Origin: Myxococcales bacterium
Lineage (GTDB): Bacteria > Myxococcota_A > Polyangia > Polyangiales > Polyangiaceae
Direction: 5' to 3'
Assembly: GCA_016212965.1 (NCBI GenBank)
Contig: JACRDA010000408.1
Coordinates: 1-33,940, forward strand
DNA: 33,940 nucleotides
The position numbers and the translations under genes are program-made. Of the stretch, positions 7,029-15,412 are shown one piece after another. How positions within the stretch are numbered: the stretch's first letter is position 1; the number at the start of each line of letters is the position of its first letter. The notes beneath the pieces are model-generated. The model made no database searches, was not told the origin of the DNA, and was given only the letters and a program-made list of their open reading frames with translations.

Positions 7029-9275
7029 ATGAAGGCCGTGCACGCCCGTCCTCGCCGCTCCGGTCCGTGCGGCGCGGCGCGCGCCTGCGCCGAGGTCTGC
7101 CTCGCCGCCGCGCTCCTCGCCTGCACCCCGACCACCTCCATGACGCAGAGCCAGAAGCCCGTGCCCGTCCCGGCCAGCCCCGTCCCCGCTGCCAGCGCCG
7201 AGCCCGCGCCCGAGCCGGCGCGCCGGCGCTATCCGCCGGCGCGGCGCGAGACGGTCGTCGACGTCATCCACGGCGTCGGCGTGGCCGACCCGTACCGCTG
7301 GCTCGAGGACGAGAAGAACCCGGAAGTGCAGCGCTGGATGGACGCCGAGGATGCGCTCGCCCGCGGCGAGCTGCAGAAGCTCCCCGAGCGCGACGCCATC
7401 GCCGCGCGCCTGAAGGAGCTGTTCTACGTCGACTCGCTGTCGGCGCCGGTGCACCGCGGCAGTCGCTACTTCTACAGCCGTCGCCACGCGAAGAAGGAGA
7501 AGTCGATCGTCTACTGGAAGGAGGGCAAGGCCGGCGCGGAGCAGGTGCTCTTCGACCCCAACGGCTGGAGCGAGGACGGCAGCGTCTCGCTCGCCGGCTG
7601 GCAGGCGAGCTGGGACGGCTCGAAGGTCGCGTACAAGAAGAGCCAGAACAACAGCGACGAGGCGACGCTCTACGTGCGCGACCTCGCCGCCGGAGCCGAC
7701 AGCCCGATCGACGTCATCCTCGGCGCGAAGTACGCCTCCGCCTCGTGGACCCCGAAGGGCGACGGCTTCTACTACACGTGGCTGCCGACCGACCCGAAGA
7801 TCCCGGTCGACGAGCGGCCCGGCTTCGCCGAGGTGCGCTTCCACAAGCTCGGCGAGGACCCGTCGAAGGACGCGCTCGTGCACCCGAAGACGGGCGATCC
7901 GGAGATCTTCGTGAGCGGCGACCTCAGCCGCGATGGGCACTGGCTCGTCGTGACCATCTCGCATGGCTGGACGAGCGACGAGGTGTTCCTCCGCGACGAG
8001 CAGAAGAACGCCGGCCGCCCCGCGGGCGGTGCCTTCGTCCCGCTCGCCGTGGGCAAGAAGGCGCACTACCGCGTCGAGGCCTACCAGGATCAGCTCTACG
8101 TGCAGACCGACGAGGGCGCGCCGCGGTGGCGCATCTTCCGCGTCGATCCGCGGCGGCCCGACCGCGGCTCCTGGGTGGAGCTCGTGCCCGAGCGCGCCGA
8201 CGCCGCCATGGACGGCTTCTCGATCCTCGGGGGCAAGCTCGTCGTCTCCTACCTCCGGAACGCCTCGAGCCTCGTCGCCGTGTACGGTCTCGACGGCAAG
8301 CTCGTGCGCGAGCTCGGCCTGCCCGGCATCGGCTCGGTGGGCGGGCCCATCGGGCGGCAGGACGAGGACGAGGCGTACTACTCCTACGAGTCCTACACGG
8401 TGCCGCGCGAGATCTACGCGACCTCGATCGCCACCGGCCAGGCCGAGCTCTACTCGAAGATCGAGGTGCCCGTCGACCCGAGCCCGTACGTCGTCGAGCA
8501 GGTCTTCTACCCCTCCAAGGACGGCACCAAGATCTCGATGTTCGTCGTGCGCAGGAAGGACCTCGTCAAGGACGCGAGCGCGCGCGTCTACCTCTACGGC
8601 TACGGCGGCTTCCAGGCGAACGAGACGCCGGTCTTCATGGCCTCGATCTACCCGTGGCTCGAGCGCGGCGGCGTCTTCGCCGTGGCGAACCTGCGCGGCG
8701 GCGCCGAGTATGGCGAGAAGTGGCACGAGGACGGCATGCTGCTGAAGAAGCAGAACGTCTTCGACGACTTCATCGGCGCGGCCGAGTACCTCGTCGCCGA
8801 GAAGTACACGCGTCCCTCGCGGATCGCGATCTCGGGCGCCTCGAACGGCGGCCTCCTGGTGGGCGCCGCCCTCACGCAGCGACCGGATCTCTTCGGCGCC
8901 GTCCTCTGCGGCGTGCCGCTGCTCGACATGGTGCGCTACCACAAGTTCGGCTCGGGCCGCACCTGGGCGAGCGAGTACGGCACGGTCGACGACCCGGCAG
9001 AGTTCCGGGCGCTGCTCGCGTACTCGCCCTACCACCACGTGGCGCCGGGCACGGCCTACCCCGCGACCCTGTTCCTGGCCGCCGACCACGATGATCGCGT
9101 CGACCCGATGCACGCGCGGAAGTTCGCGGCGCTCCTGCAGGCCGACTCGACGGGCGGACCGGTGCTCCTGCGCATCGAGAAGCACTCGGGCCACGGCGGC
9201 GCCGACCTCGTCAAGGCCGAGGTCGAGAAGGGCGCCGACCGCTACGCCTTCGCGCTCGCGCACACGGCCAAGTGA
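7029..9275 (+). CDS. prolyl oligopeptidase (S9A serine peptidase), lipid-anchored
   Basis: 748 residues. The N-terminus is a signal with lipobox LLAC (Cys32) and a Pro/Ala/Ser linker to about residue 66. Residues 70-130 match the S9A entry motif ([10 protein letters not shown]). Residues 130-480 are the beta-propeller that gates access. Residues 480-748 are the alpha/beta hydrolase domain with [17 protein letters not shown], nucleophile Ser605 in SGASNGG, Asp688 in DHDDRV and His722 in SGHGG. The family cleaves after proline in peptides up to about 30 residues. The signal implies periplasmic or surface action, for example peptide scavenging by a predator or saprophyte. ATG 7029 is chosen over the internal ATG 7138 because the lipobox would otherwise be lost. 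Family and catalytic triad are clear. Confidence 0.95.
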   Translation: MKAVHARPRRSGPCGAARACAEVCLAAALLACTPTTSMTQSQKPVPVPASPVPAASAEPAPEPARRRYPPARRETVVDVIHGVGVADPYRWLEDEKNPEVQRWMDAEDALARGELQKLPERDAIAARLKELFYVDSLSAPVHRGSRYFYSRRHAKKEKSIVYWKEGKAGAEQVLFDPNGWSEDGSVSLAGWQASWDGSKVAYKKSQNNSDEATLYVRDLAAGADSPIDVILGAKYASASWTPKGDGFYYTWLPTDPKIPVDERPGFAEVRFHKLGEDPSKDALVHPKTGDPEIFVSGDLSRDGHWLVVTISHGWTSDEVFLRDEQKNAGRPAGGAFVPLAVGKKAHYRVEAYQDQLYVQTDEGAPRWRIFRVDPRRPDRGSWVELVPERADAAMDGFSILGGKLVVSYLRNASSLVAVYGLDGKLVRELGLPGIGSVGGPIGRQDEDEAYYSYESYTVPREIYATSIATGQAELYSKIEVPVDPSPYVVEQVFYPSKDGTKISMFVVRRKDLVKDASARVYLYGYGGFQANETPVFMASIYPWLERGGVFAVANLRGGAEYGEKWHEDGMLLKKQNVFDDFIGAAEYLVAEKYTRPSRIAISGASNGGLLVGAALTQRPDLFGAVLCGVPLLDMVRYHKFGSGRTWASEYGTVDDPAEFRALLAYSPYHHVAPGTAYPATLFLAADHDDRVDPMHARKFAALLQADSTGGPVLLRIEKHSGHGGADLVKAEVEKGADRYAFALAHTAK

Positions 9276-9312
9276 CGCGCCGAAGCCCGTGACGCAGCGC
9301 CCGGCGGCGCGG

Positions 9313-9318
9313 TAGCAT
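9313..9318 (+). promoter_or_regulatory. putative promoter: -10 TAGCAT with weak -35 GTGACG
   Basis: TAGCAT lies 7 bases before ATG 9326. GTGACG at 9289-9294 sits 18 bases further upstream and matches TTGACA at four positions, the best -35 candidate among the near-leaderless starts. Confidence 0.4.
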
Positions 9319-9325
9319 CCCGGCC

Positions 9326-10720
9326 ATGTCGGTGCTCATCAAGAACGGGCGAGTGGTGACGGCGGCGGACGACTACTTCGCGGACGTCTTCGTCGAGGGT
9401 GAGAAGGTCGCGCTCATCGGGCAGGGGCTCACGGTCCGCGCCGACAAGGTCATCGACGCCGCGGGCAAGCTGGTCATCCCGGGCGGCATCGACGCGCACA
9501 CCCACCTCGACATGCCCTTCGGCGGCACGAACTCGGCCGACGACTTCGAGAGCGGCACCCGGGCGGCGGCCTTCGGCGGCACGACCAGCATCATCGACTT
9601 CGCCATCCAGACCAAGGGCCGCTCGACCCTCGAGGGGCTCGACACCTGGCACAAGAAGGCCGAGGGCAAGGCCACCATCGACTACGGCTTCCACATGATC
9701 ATCACGGACCTGCCGGACGAGCGGCTCTCCGAGATGAACCGGCTCGTGGACGAGGGCGTCACCTCGTACAAGCTCTTCATGGCCTACCCGGGCGTGCTCT
9801 ACGTCGACGACGGCACGCTCTACCGCGCCTTCCGCCGCGCCGGCGAGAACGGCACGCGCATCTGCATGCACGCCGAGAACGGCATCGTCATCGACGAGAT
9901 CGTGAAGCAGGCCGTCGCGGACGGCAAGCTCGAGCCCAAGTACCACGCGCTCACGCGCCCGACGCGCATGGAGGCCGAGGGCGTGTACCGCGCCATCGCC
10001 ATCGCCGAGGTGGCCGAGGTGCCGCTCTACATCGTGCACCTGTCGTGCGCGGACGCGCTCGAGGAGGTGAAGCGCGCCCGCGCGCGCGGCGTCGACGTGA
10101 TGGCCGAGACCTGCCCGCAGTACCTCTTGCTCGACCAGAGTTACTACGAGCGGCCCAACTTCGAGGGCGCCAAATGGGTCATGACGCCCGCGCTGCGCGA
10201 GAAGTGGAACCAGGACGTGCTCTGGCGCGGGCTCGAGCTCGGTCACCTCGGCAACATCGCGACCGACCACTGCCCCTTCTGCTTCAAGGGTCAGAAGGAG
10301 CTCGGCGCGAACGATTTTCGCAAGATCCCGAACGGCGCGCCGGGCCTCGAGAATCGCATGAGCCTCATCCACGACGCCGGCGTCGTCGGACGCAAGATGA
10401 GCCTCAACCGCTTCGTCGAGCTCACCTCGACCGCGGCGGCGCGCACCTTCGGGCTCTACCCGAAGAAGGGCACGGTCGCCGTCGGCTCCGACGCCGACAT
10501 CGTCGTCTTCGACCCGAACCGCAAGGAGACCATCGGCGTCGGCAACCCGCGCATGCACCACATGAAGGTCGACTACAGCGCCTACGAGGGCGTCGTCGTG
10601 CAGGGCTACAGCGAGGTCGTGCTGTCGCGCGGGCGCGTCATCGCCGAGGACGGCAAGCTCGTGACCGCGGGTGGCGGGCGCTTCGTGAAGCGCGCCCGCG
10701 CGGGCGAGCTCCTGCGCTGA
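9326..10720 (+). CDS. hydA: dihydropyrimidinase / D-hydantoinase
   Basis: 464 residues, full family length. A cyclic amidohydrolase that opens the ring of dihydrouracil, dihydrothymine or hydantoins in the cytoplasm. The dinuclear metal ligands are all visible: His58 and His60 in DAHTH, carbamylated Lys149 in SYKLFMAYPG, His182 in CMHAEN, His238 in IVHLS and Asp314 in ATDHCPF. Tyr154, used in transition-state stabilisation, is present. The C-terminal MKVDYSAYEGVVVQG is typical of dihydropyrimidinases. No signal peptide. It follows the peptidase after 50 bases and precedes the cyclase by 4 bases, so the last two are likely co-transcribed. No dihydropyrimidine dehydrogenase or beta-ureidopropionase flanks it directly, although a nitrilase-fold enzyme of another branch lies at 25316. 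Confidence 0.92.
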   Translation: MSVLIKNGRVVTAADDYFADVFVEGEKVALIGQGLTVRADKVIDAAGKLVIPGGIDAHTHLDMPFGGTNSADDFESGTRAAAFGGTTSIIDFAIQTKGRSTLEGLDTWHKKAEGKATIDYGFHMIITDLPDERLSEMNRLVDEGVTSYKLFMAYPGVLYVDDGTLYRAFRRAGENGTRICMHAENGIVIDEIVKQAVADGKLEPKYHALTRPTRMEAEGVYRAIAIAEVAEVPLYIVHLSCADALEEVKRARARGVDVMAETCPQYLLLDQSYYERPNFEGAKWVMTPALREKWNQDVLWRGLELGHLGNIATDHCPFCFKGQKELGANDFRKIPNGAPGLENRMSLIHDAGVVGRKMSLNRFVELTSTAAARTFGLYPKKGTVAVGSDADIVVFDPNRKETIGVGNPRMHHMKVDYSAYEGVVVQGYSEVVLSRGRVIAEDGKLVTAGGGRFVKRARAGELLR

Positions 10721-10724
10721 GCCG

Positions 10725-11888
10725 ATGCACCGGGCGGCGGCCCTGTTCGAGTGGCTCGTCGACGGCGCCCCCGGGGCGGCCGCCGCCCCGGACGTGGCCG
10801 CGCGCCTGGCGGACGGCCTGTGCGCGGCGGGCGTGCCGCTCGACCGGCTCGGCGTGTTCGTCACCACGCTGCACCCGAGCGTGCTCGGGCGCGCGTTCCG
10901 CTGGAATCGCGGCGAGGCGGTGAAGGTCGGCGAGCTCACCCTGGCGATCCGCGACTCGCCCACCTTCCGCCAGAGCCCGGTGAACGTCGCGATGGAGTCG
11001 CGCCGCGAGCTGCGCCTGCAGGTCGCCGCGGGCGAGGGGTTGGCGGAGTTCGCGGTCGCCCGCGAGCTCGCCGCCGAGGGCTTCACCGACTACCTGTGCC
11101 TGCCCCTGCCGTTCCTGAACGGCGAGACGCAGGCCGTCACCTTCGCCACCAGGGCCGCGGCCGGCTTCGGCGCGGCCGACCTCGAGGTGCTGCGCGACGT
11201 CGCGCGCCCGCTCGCGCGCGTGGCGGAGATCCTCGCCCTGCGTCGCACCGCCTCGAACCTGCTCGACACCTACGTCGGGCACCACTCGGGCGAGCGCATC
11301 CTCGCGGGTCGCATCTTCAAGGGCTCGATCGAGACGCTGCAGGCCGTCATCTGGTTCTCCGATCTGCGCGGCTTCACCGAGCTGTCGGCGCGTCTGCCGG
11401 CGCGCGCGGTCATCGACACCCTGAACGAGCTCTTCGACTGCCAGGTGCCGGCCATCGAGAAGTGCGGCGGCGAGGTCTTGAAGTTCATGGGGGACGGCCT
11501 GCTCGCCATCTTTCCGTTCACGAGCGCCGAGGAGGCGCCCGCGCGCTCTGCCGCAGCGCTCGCGGCTGCCGACGCTGCCTTCGCGGCGCTCGCGGTGCGC
11601 AACGCCGCGGCCGCGAGCCCCATCGCCTTCGGGCTCGCCCTGCACGTGGGCGAGGTGGCGTACGGCAACATCGGCGGCTCCGCGCGCCTCGACTTCACCG
11701 CGATCGGCGCCGCCGTGAACCTCGCCGCGCGGCTCGAGGGCCTGACGGGCAAGCTCGGCGAGCGGCTCGTCGTGTCGGCGGACTTCGCGGCCTCTGCCGA
11801 TCGGCCGCTCGTGGAGCTCGGGAGCTTCGAGCTCAAGGGCGTCACGGGGGCCGAGCGCGTGTTCGCTCCGGCGGCGGGACGGGGCTGA
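10725..11888 (+). CDS. class III adenylate/guanylate cyclase, IIIb-type active site
   Basis: 387 residues, apparently soluble. Residues 1-175 form a sensor-like domain (LVDGAP, PLDRLGVFVTTLHP, FRWNRG) of a type often fused to class III cyclases. The catalytic domain spans about 200-385: metal Asp213 in WFSDLRGFT and Asp257 in FMGDG, purine-selecting Lys253, Thr325 in DFTAIG, and transition-state residues Asn332 and Arg336 in VNLAAR. Thr where class IIIa has Asp marks a IIIb-type centre; several IIIb enzymes respond to bicarbonate. The residue after AIG is Ala rather than the more frequent Asp. The Lys/Thr pair favours ATP as substrate, so cAMP is the expected product. It starts 4 bases after the hydantoinase stop and is probably translationally coupled. 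Confidence 0.9.
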   Translation: MHRAAALFEWLVDGAPGAAAAPDVAARLADGLCAAGVPLDRLGVFVTTLHPSVLGRAFRWNRGEAVKVGELTLAIRDSPTFRQSPVNVAMESRRELRLQVAAGEGLAEFAVARELAAEGFTDYLCLPLPFLNGETQAVTFATRAAAGFGAADLEVLRDVARPLARVAEILALRRTASNLLDTYVGHHSGERILAGRIFKGSIETLQAVIWFSDLRGFTELSARLPARAVIDTLNELFDCQVPAIEKCGGEVLKFMGDGLLAIFPFTSAEEAPARSAAALAAADAAFAALAVRNAAAASPIAFGLALHVGEVAYGNIGGSARLDFTAIGAAVNLAARLEGLTGKLGERLVVSADFAASADRPLVELGSFELKGVTGAERVFAPAAGRG

Positions 11889-11911
11889 CAGGCGCGCGGG
11901 CGCGCGTCAGC
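11884..11911. terminator. inverted repeat containing both convergent stop codons
   Basis: GCTGAC (11884-11889) and GTCAGC (11906-11911) pair perfectly, with an AG bulge and a GCGC inner stem. The TGA of the cyclase gene and the TGA of the minus-strand gene both lie in the stem. No T-run; a bidirectional terminator is inferred. Confidence 0.4.
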
Positions 11912-12953
11912 GGAACCCGAGCAGCTGCGACAGGAGGTCGCTCGCGGCGCCGGGCGTGTCGGCCACGGCCGCGAGGAACAGCGTGCCCTCGGCGTGCGTC
12001 GCGCCGCGCGCGGCGACCTCGGTGCGGAGCGCCTCGTCTCCGAGGTCGGCGAGCTCTCCCTGGCGCACGGGCACGCGGTACAGCGTCACCGGCGTCGCGC
12101 CGCGCTTGCCGGTCACGACCTCGACGCCGCCGGCCCGGCCCGGCTGTACGGCCACGCCCTCGAGGCCGATGGCGCGGAGCGTCGCGGCGAGCTCCTGGGC
12201 CACGGGGCCGGGCTTCTCGGGGTCGCTCCACCGCAGTGGGCGCTGCACGACGCGCACGCTGCCCTTCGGGTCGCCGCTCGCCACGAACGACACGCGGAAC
12301 ACGGCGCGTGTGAGGCCGCCCTCGTAGCGTGGAAACGAGAGCCCGTAGAGCATGCGGCTCGCGCAGCGCCCGAGCGGGCTCTCCGCGAGCGGGCCCGCAT
12401 CCTTCGCGCTCGAGACGTTGCCGTCGCGGCCGATGACGAAGCGCACCTCGAGTCGGCCGGCGACCTCGGGCGTGCTGCGCAGGGCGAGCTCGAAGCACAT
12501 GCGCATCCGGCCCGCGAGGCCGTGGGTGAGGCGCGCGACCGTGGGCGCGGGCACCGGTCCGTCGGTCGAGGGCTTGCCGACGACGATGAAGCTCGGGGTC
12601 GGGCTCGCCGGAGCGACCTTGGGCACGGGTGTGCCGTCGGTCCACAGCGCCGGGTCGGTCGCGATCGGCGCGGGCGGCGGCGCGGGCTCCGATGCGCTCG
12701 CCGATGCGCTCGTCGTCGCGCCCGTCGTCGCGCTGGCCGGCGCGCTCGGGGCCGGCGCTGCGGTCGCGCTCGTCGTCGCGCTCGCGGCGGCGGTGGCGCT
12801 CGAGGATGGCGCGGCGCCCAGAGCAGGATGCGGTGCCGCGGCGCTCGTCGACGTCGGCGCGCGCGGGGCGCTCGCGGCGGGCGAGGGGGCGGGGGCACAT
12901 GCCCAGAAGGCGAGCGCGAGGGCGAGTGGAGCGCGGGTGAGAGTGTCGAGCAT
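11907..12953 (-). CDS. AgmX/PglI-like (TonB C-terminal-like) lipoprotein
   Basis: 348 residues. Residues 1-19 are a signal peptide ending FWAC, a weak lipobox, followed by a very long low-complexity Ala/Ser/Thr/Pro linker to about residue 105. Residues 125-220 carry the recognisable pattern LEVRFVIGRDGNVSSAKDAG, then LGRCASRMLYGLSFPRYEGG, typical of the AgmX/PglI C-terminal domain, related to TonB C-terminal folds and named from Myxococcus gliding genes. Residues about 220-348 form a second domain I do not recognise. The frame is open to 13088, but that part overlaps the divergent promoter region, and ATG 12953 gives the signal peptide. A role in envelope transport or motility would be inference. 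Confidence 0.8.
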   Translation of the reverse strand: MLDTLTRAPLALALAFWACAPAPSPAASAPRAPTSTSAAAPHPALGAAPSSSATAAASATTSATAAPAPSAPASATTGATTSASASASEPAPPPAPIATDPALWTDGTPVPKVAPASPTPSFIVVGKPSTDGPVPAPTVARLTHGLAGRMRMCFELALRSTPEVAGRLEVRFVIGRDGNVSSAKDAGPLAESPLGRCASRMLYGLSFPRYEGGLTRAVFRVSFVASGDPKGSVRVVQRPLRWSDPEKPGPVAQELAATLRAIGLEGVAVQPGRAGGVEVVTGKRGATPVTLYRVPVRQGELADLGDEALRTEVAARGATHAEGTLFLAAVADTPGAASDLLSQLLGFR

Positions 12954-12959
12954 CGGGGC

Positions 12960-12965
12960 ATCTTG
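12960..12965 (-). promoter_or_regulatory. putative -10 hexamer CAAGAT
   Basis: CAAGAT ends 6 bases before the ATG at 12953 on the minus strand. It is a variant of the recurrent hexamer and weak alone. Confidence 0.25.
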
Positions 12966-13105
12966 CCAGAGGCGCAGGGCGCTCCGCCACAGCGCCGGCA
13001 CGCGCGCGGCGGGCGGGTCCCGGGGACCGCGCCCCGACTTTCTCGCACGCGGCATGCGCAACGTACTTGCCATGTGCGCCGTCGGCATGGAGACTGTGCG
13101 TAGTC

Positions 13106-14578
13106 ATGCGTTCGAGCTCGACGATCCTCCGAAGCCTCGGCACTGCCCCGCGTCGCGACGTCTTGCTCCTCTACGCCGACACTTCGCGCGTGCGGCTCGG
13201 GCTGCCCACCGACCAGCTGCCCGACGCGAACGTCGCCACGATGCAGCCCGTCGTCGACGCGCTCGCGGAGCTCGGTCACCGCGTGCGCGCTGTCGGCGTG
13301 TCGTACGACGACCTTTCGGCGCTCGACGCGCTCGAGGCGGACGTCGTGATCCACCTCGTCGATGGCTCGGGCCTCGACGGCAACCCGGGTCTAGAGGTTC
13401 CCGCCACGCTCGAGCGCCGCGGCATCCACTTCTGCGGCGCGGGCTCGGCGTTCTATCAGGCGACGAGCGACAAGCTCAACCAGAAGGCGCGCCTCGCCGC
13501 GGCACGCGTGCCCGCGCCGCTCGGCGGCGTGATGCCCCACCCGGACGCGCGCCTGCCGCCCGGCCTGCGCTACCCGCTCATCGTCAAGCCGCGCGACGGC
13601 TTCGGCAGCATCGGCATCACCGAGGACTCGGTGGTGACCGGCCCGGGCCAGCTGCGCCGGCAGGTCGAGCGCCTGGTCGGCGAGCTCGACTGCGACGCGC
13701 TCGTCGCAGAGTACGTGCCGGGGCGCGAGCTCACCGTGGGCGTCATCGGCCGTGGCGCGAGCGCCTTCACGCTGCCCGTGCTCGAGGCCGAGTTCGGCGA
13801 GGCCTACCGCGACATCCCCAAGATCAAGACCTTCCGCACCAAGTTCGACGCCGCGAGCCCGCTCTACCACGACTTTCGCGCCGTCTGCCCGGCGCGGCTG
13901 GATCCGGCGACCGAGCAGCGCGTGCGCCACGTCGCGCTCCGCGCCTACCGGGCGCTCGGGGGCGACGGCTACGGTCGCGTCGACATTCGCCTGGCCGAGA
14001 ACGGCACGCCCTACGTCATCGAGGTCAACGCCCAGCCGTCGCTCGAGTACGGCGAGGCCGACGGGGACTGTGCCTCCTTGCCGCTCATCGCGCGCGGCGC
14101 AGGCTGGTCGTACGCGGAGCTGTTCCGGCACATCCTCGCGACGGCTCGCACCTTCGACCGGCTCGGCGGCCGGCGTGCGTCGCCCCTCGCGGCCCGCCGT
14201 CACGCGGGCCACACGGGCGTGCACACGACGGCGGCCCTTCCGAAGGGCACGGCCGTGTGCGCCCTCGGCGACGTGCACCCGGTGCCCGAGCTCCACGCCG
14301 ACGCCCAGTGCCTGCGCCTCGAGGACGGTCGGCCCGCGCGCATCGATCCCGTGCTGCGCCACCTCGAGCACGCGCCCGAGCCCACGCTGCGCCTCGCGCC
14401 CGAGCGCTCGAGCGGGGCGCTCGTGCTCGTAACGACGCGCTCCGTCGCGGTCGGCGAGGCCCTCAGCCTCGATCGCGAGCAGCCGCTGCCCCTCACGGCG
14501 CTGCGCCGCCGCCTGCGCGCCCACGGCTCGCGCGGGGCGCACCCCGCGGCGGCCGAGGCGCTGCAAGCGGTCGGCTGA
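13106..14578 (+). CDS. ATP-grasp ligase (D-Ala-D-Ala ligase-like) fused to SET-like domain
   Basis: 490 residues. Residues 16-110 are a pre-ATP-grasp fold (DVLLLYADTS, MQPVVDALAELGH, VVIHLVDGSG). Residues 120-345 are the ATP-grasp: NQKARL, YPLIVKPRDGFGSIGI with the ATP-binding Lys161, AEYVPGRELTVGV, metal-binding YGRVDIR and VIEVNAQPSLE. Residues 368-460 read like a degenerate SET domain: GVHTTAALPKG for the entry strand, LEHAPEPT where SET has NHxxxPN, and TTRSVAVGEALSLD where SET has the R-x-I-x-x-GEEL motif. The usual catalytic Tyr and Asn are missing, so methyl transfer is doubtful. Real Ddl enzymes end near residue 350. The product of ligation, probably a peptide or amino-acid amide, is unknown. 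A TTG at 13067 would extend the N-terminus; ATG 13106 is preferred. Confidence 0.85.
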   Translation: MRSSSTILRSLGTAPRRDVLLLYADTSRVRLGLPTDQLPDANVATMQPVVDALAELGHRVRAVGVSYDDLSALDALEADVVIHLVDGSGLDGNPGLEVPATLERRGIHFCGAGSAFYQATSDKLNQKARLAAARVPAPLGGVMPHPDARLPPGLRYPLIVKPRDGFGSIGITEDSVVTGPGQLRRQVERLVGELDCDALVAEYVPGRELTVGVIGRGASAFTLPVLEAEFGEAYRDIPKIKTFRTKFDAASPLYHDFRAVCPARLDPATEQRVRHVALRAYRALGGDGYGRVDIRLAENGTPYVIEVNAQPSLEYGEADGDCASLPLIARGAGWSYAELFRHILATARTFDRLGGRRASPLAARRHAGHTGVHTTAALPKGTAVCALGDVHPVPELHADAQCLRLEDGRPARIDPVLRHLEHAPEPTLRLAPERSSGALVLVTTRSVAVGEALSLDREQPLPLTALRRRLRAHGSRGAHPAAAEALQAVG

Positions 14579-14603
14579 CGCGCCGGAGCGAGTGCGGCGT
14601 CAG
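14575..14603. terminator. inverted repeat containing both convergent stop codons
   Basis: CTGACGC (14575-14581) and GCGTCAG (14597-14603) form a perfect 7-bp stem with a 15-base loop. Each arm includes one of the two convergent stop codons, the same arrangement as at 11884-11911. Confidence 0.4.
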
Positions 14604-15382
14604 TTCGCGGCCGCGCAGAGCACGGAGTCGCCGTCCGGCGCGGCGCACAGGCCGTTGGCGCCGCAGGTGAGCGATTTGCACGCGAGCGACAGGCCGCCCG
14701 CGGGCAGGCACGGCTCGCCGACGTCGGCGCGCGGCGCGCACGACGCGGTCACGCCGTCGTAGCTGCACCACAGGCCCGCGGTGTAGTCGCACGGAGCGCC
14801 GTCCGGGTTGCAGGCCTCGGTCTCGGCGCCGAGGGCGGTGCACGTGCCGTTGACGCACAGGCCGTGCGCGCACTCGACGAAGGAGATGTCGTCCGGCGTG
14901 GTCACGCAGGGCGAGCCCGCGGGCACCTGGCCGCGGAACGCGCTCACGCACGTCATGTGGTAGACGAAGCGCGGTGGCTCGACGCACGCCGCGCCCCCCG
15001 CGGCCAGGGCCGTGAGGTCCGCGACGCAGGCGTCGAGCTGGGTCGGGTCGGGCGCCGAGGTGCCGGCGGCGACGAGCGGCGCGATCTCGCTCACCCGTGC
15101 CGGGCACTCGGCGAGCCACTGCGCCTTGCAGGCCGCGACGTCGCCGCCGTAGGCGGCGAGCAGCCCGGCATCGGCGCAGCAGGCGAAGAGCGCCTCGCAG
15201 AAGGGGCCCCCGACCGCGTCGCACCAGAGCTCGGTCGCGCTCGCGCCGCCCCCCGTGCCCGTGCTCGACGTGCTCGACGCGCCGCCCTGACCTCCGGCGC
15301 CATCGGTCTCGCTCGCGCACGCCGCGAGCGCGACGAGGACCGCGCCGGCGGCGACGACCCCTGTTGGAAGCGTGACGCGCAT
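14600..15382 (-). CDS. Cys-rich lipoprotein, function unknown
   Basis: 260 residues. Signal peptide with a good lipobox, LAACA (Cys22), then a Gly/Ser/Thr linker to about residue 48. The first mature domain (WCDAVGGPFCEALFACC, CKAQWLAECP, LDACVADL) has paired cysteines in helical context. The second half (CAHGLCVNGTC, CNPDGAPCDYTAGLWC, CLPAGG, CKSLTCGANGLC) has the short C-x-C loops of Dickkopf-like modules. This two-part build is frequent in myxobacterial lipoproteins. It lies 30 bases downstream of the lipoprotein gene 15413-16264 but has its own TACGTT hexamer, so it may be transcribed separately. No enzyme motif is seen. Confidence 0.85.
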   Translation of the reverse strand: MRVTLPTGVVAAGAVLVALAACASETDGAGGQGGASSTSSTGTGGGASATELWCDAVGGPFCEALFACCADAGLLAAYGGDVAACKAQWLAECPARVSEIAPLVAAGTSAPDPTQLDACVADLTALAAGGAACVEPPRFVYHMTCVSAFRGQVPAGSPCVTTPDDISFVECAHGLCVNGTCTALGAETEACNPDGAPCDYTAGLWCSYDGVTASCAPRADVGEPCLPAGGLSLACKSLTCGANGLCAAPDGDSVLCAAAN

Positions 15383-15388
15383 GGGCTC

Positions 15389-15394
15389 AACGTA
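15389..15394 (-). promoter_or_regulatory. putative -10 hexamer TACGTT
   Basis: On the minus strand TACGTT ends 6 bases before ATG 15382, inside the 30-base gap behind the upstream lipoprotein gene. Confidence 0.4.
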
Positions 15395-15412
15395 CCACGG
15401 CTCGCCCTTTCC

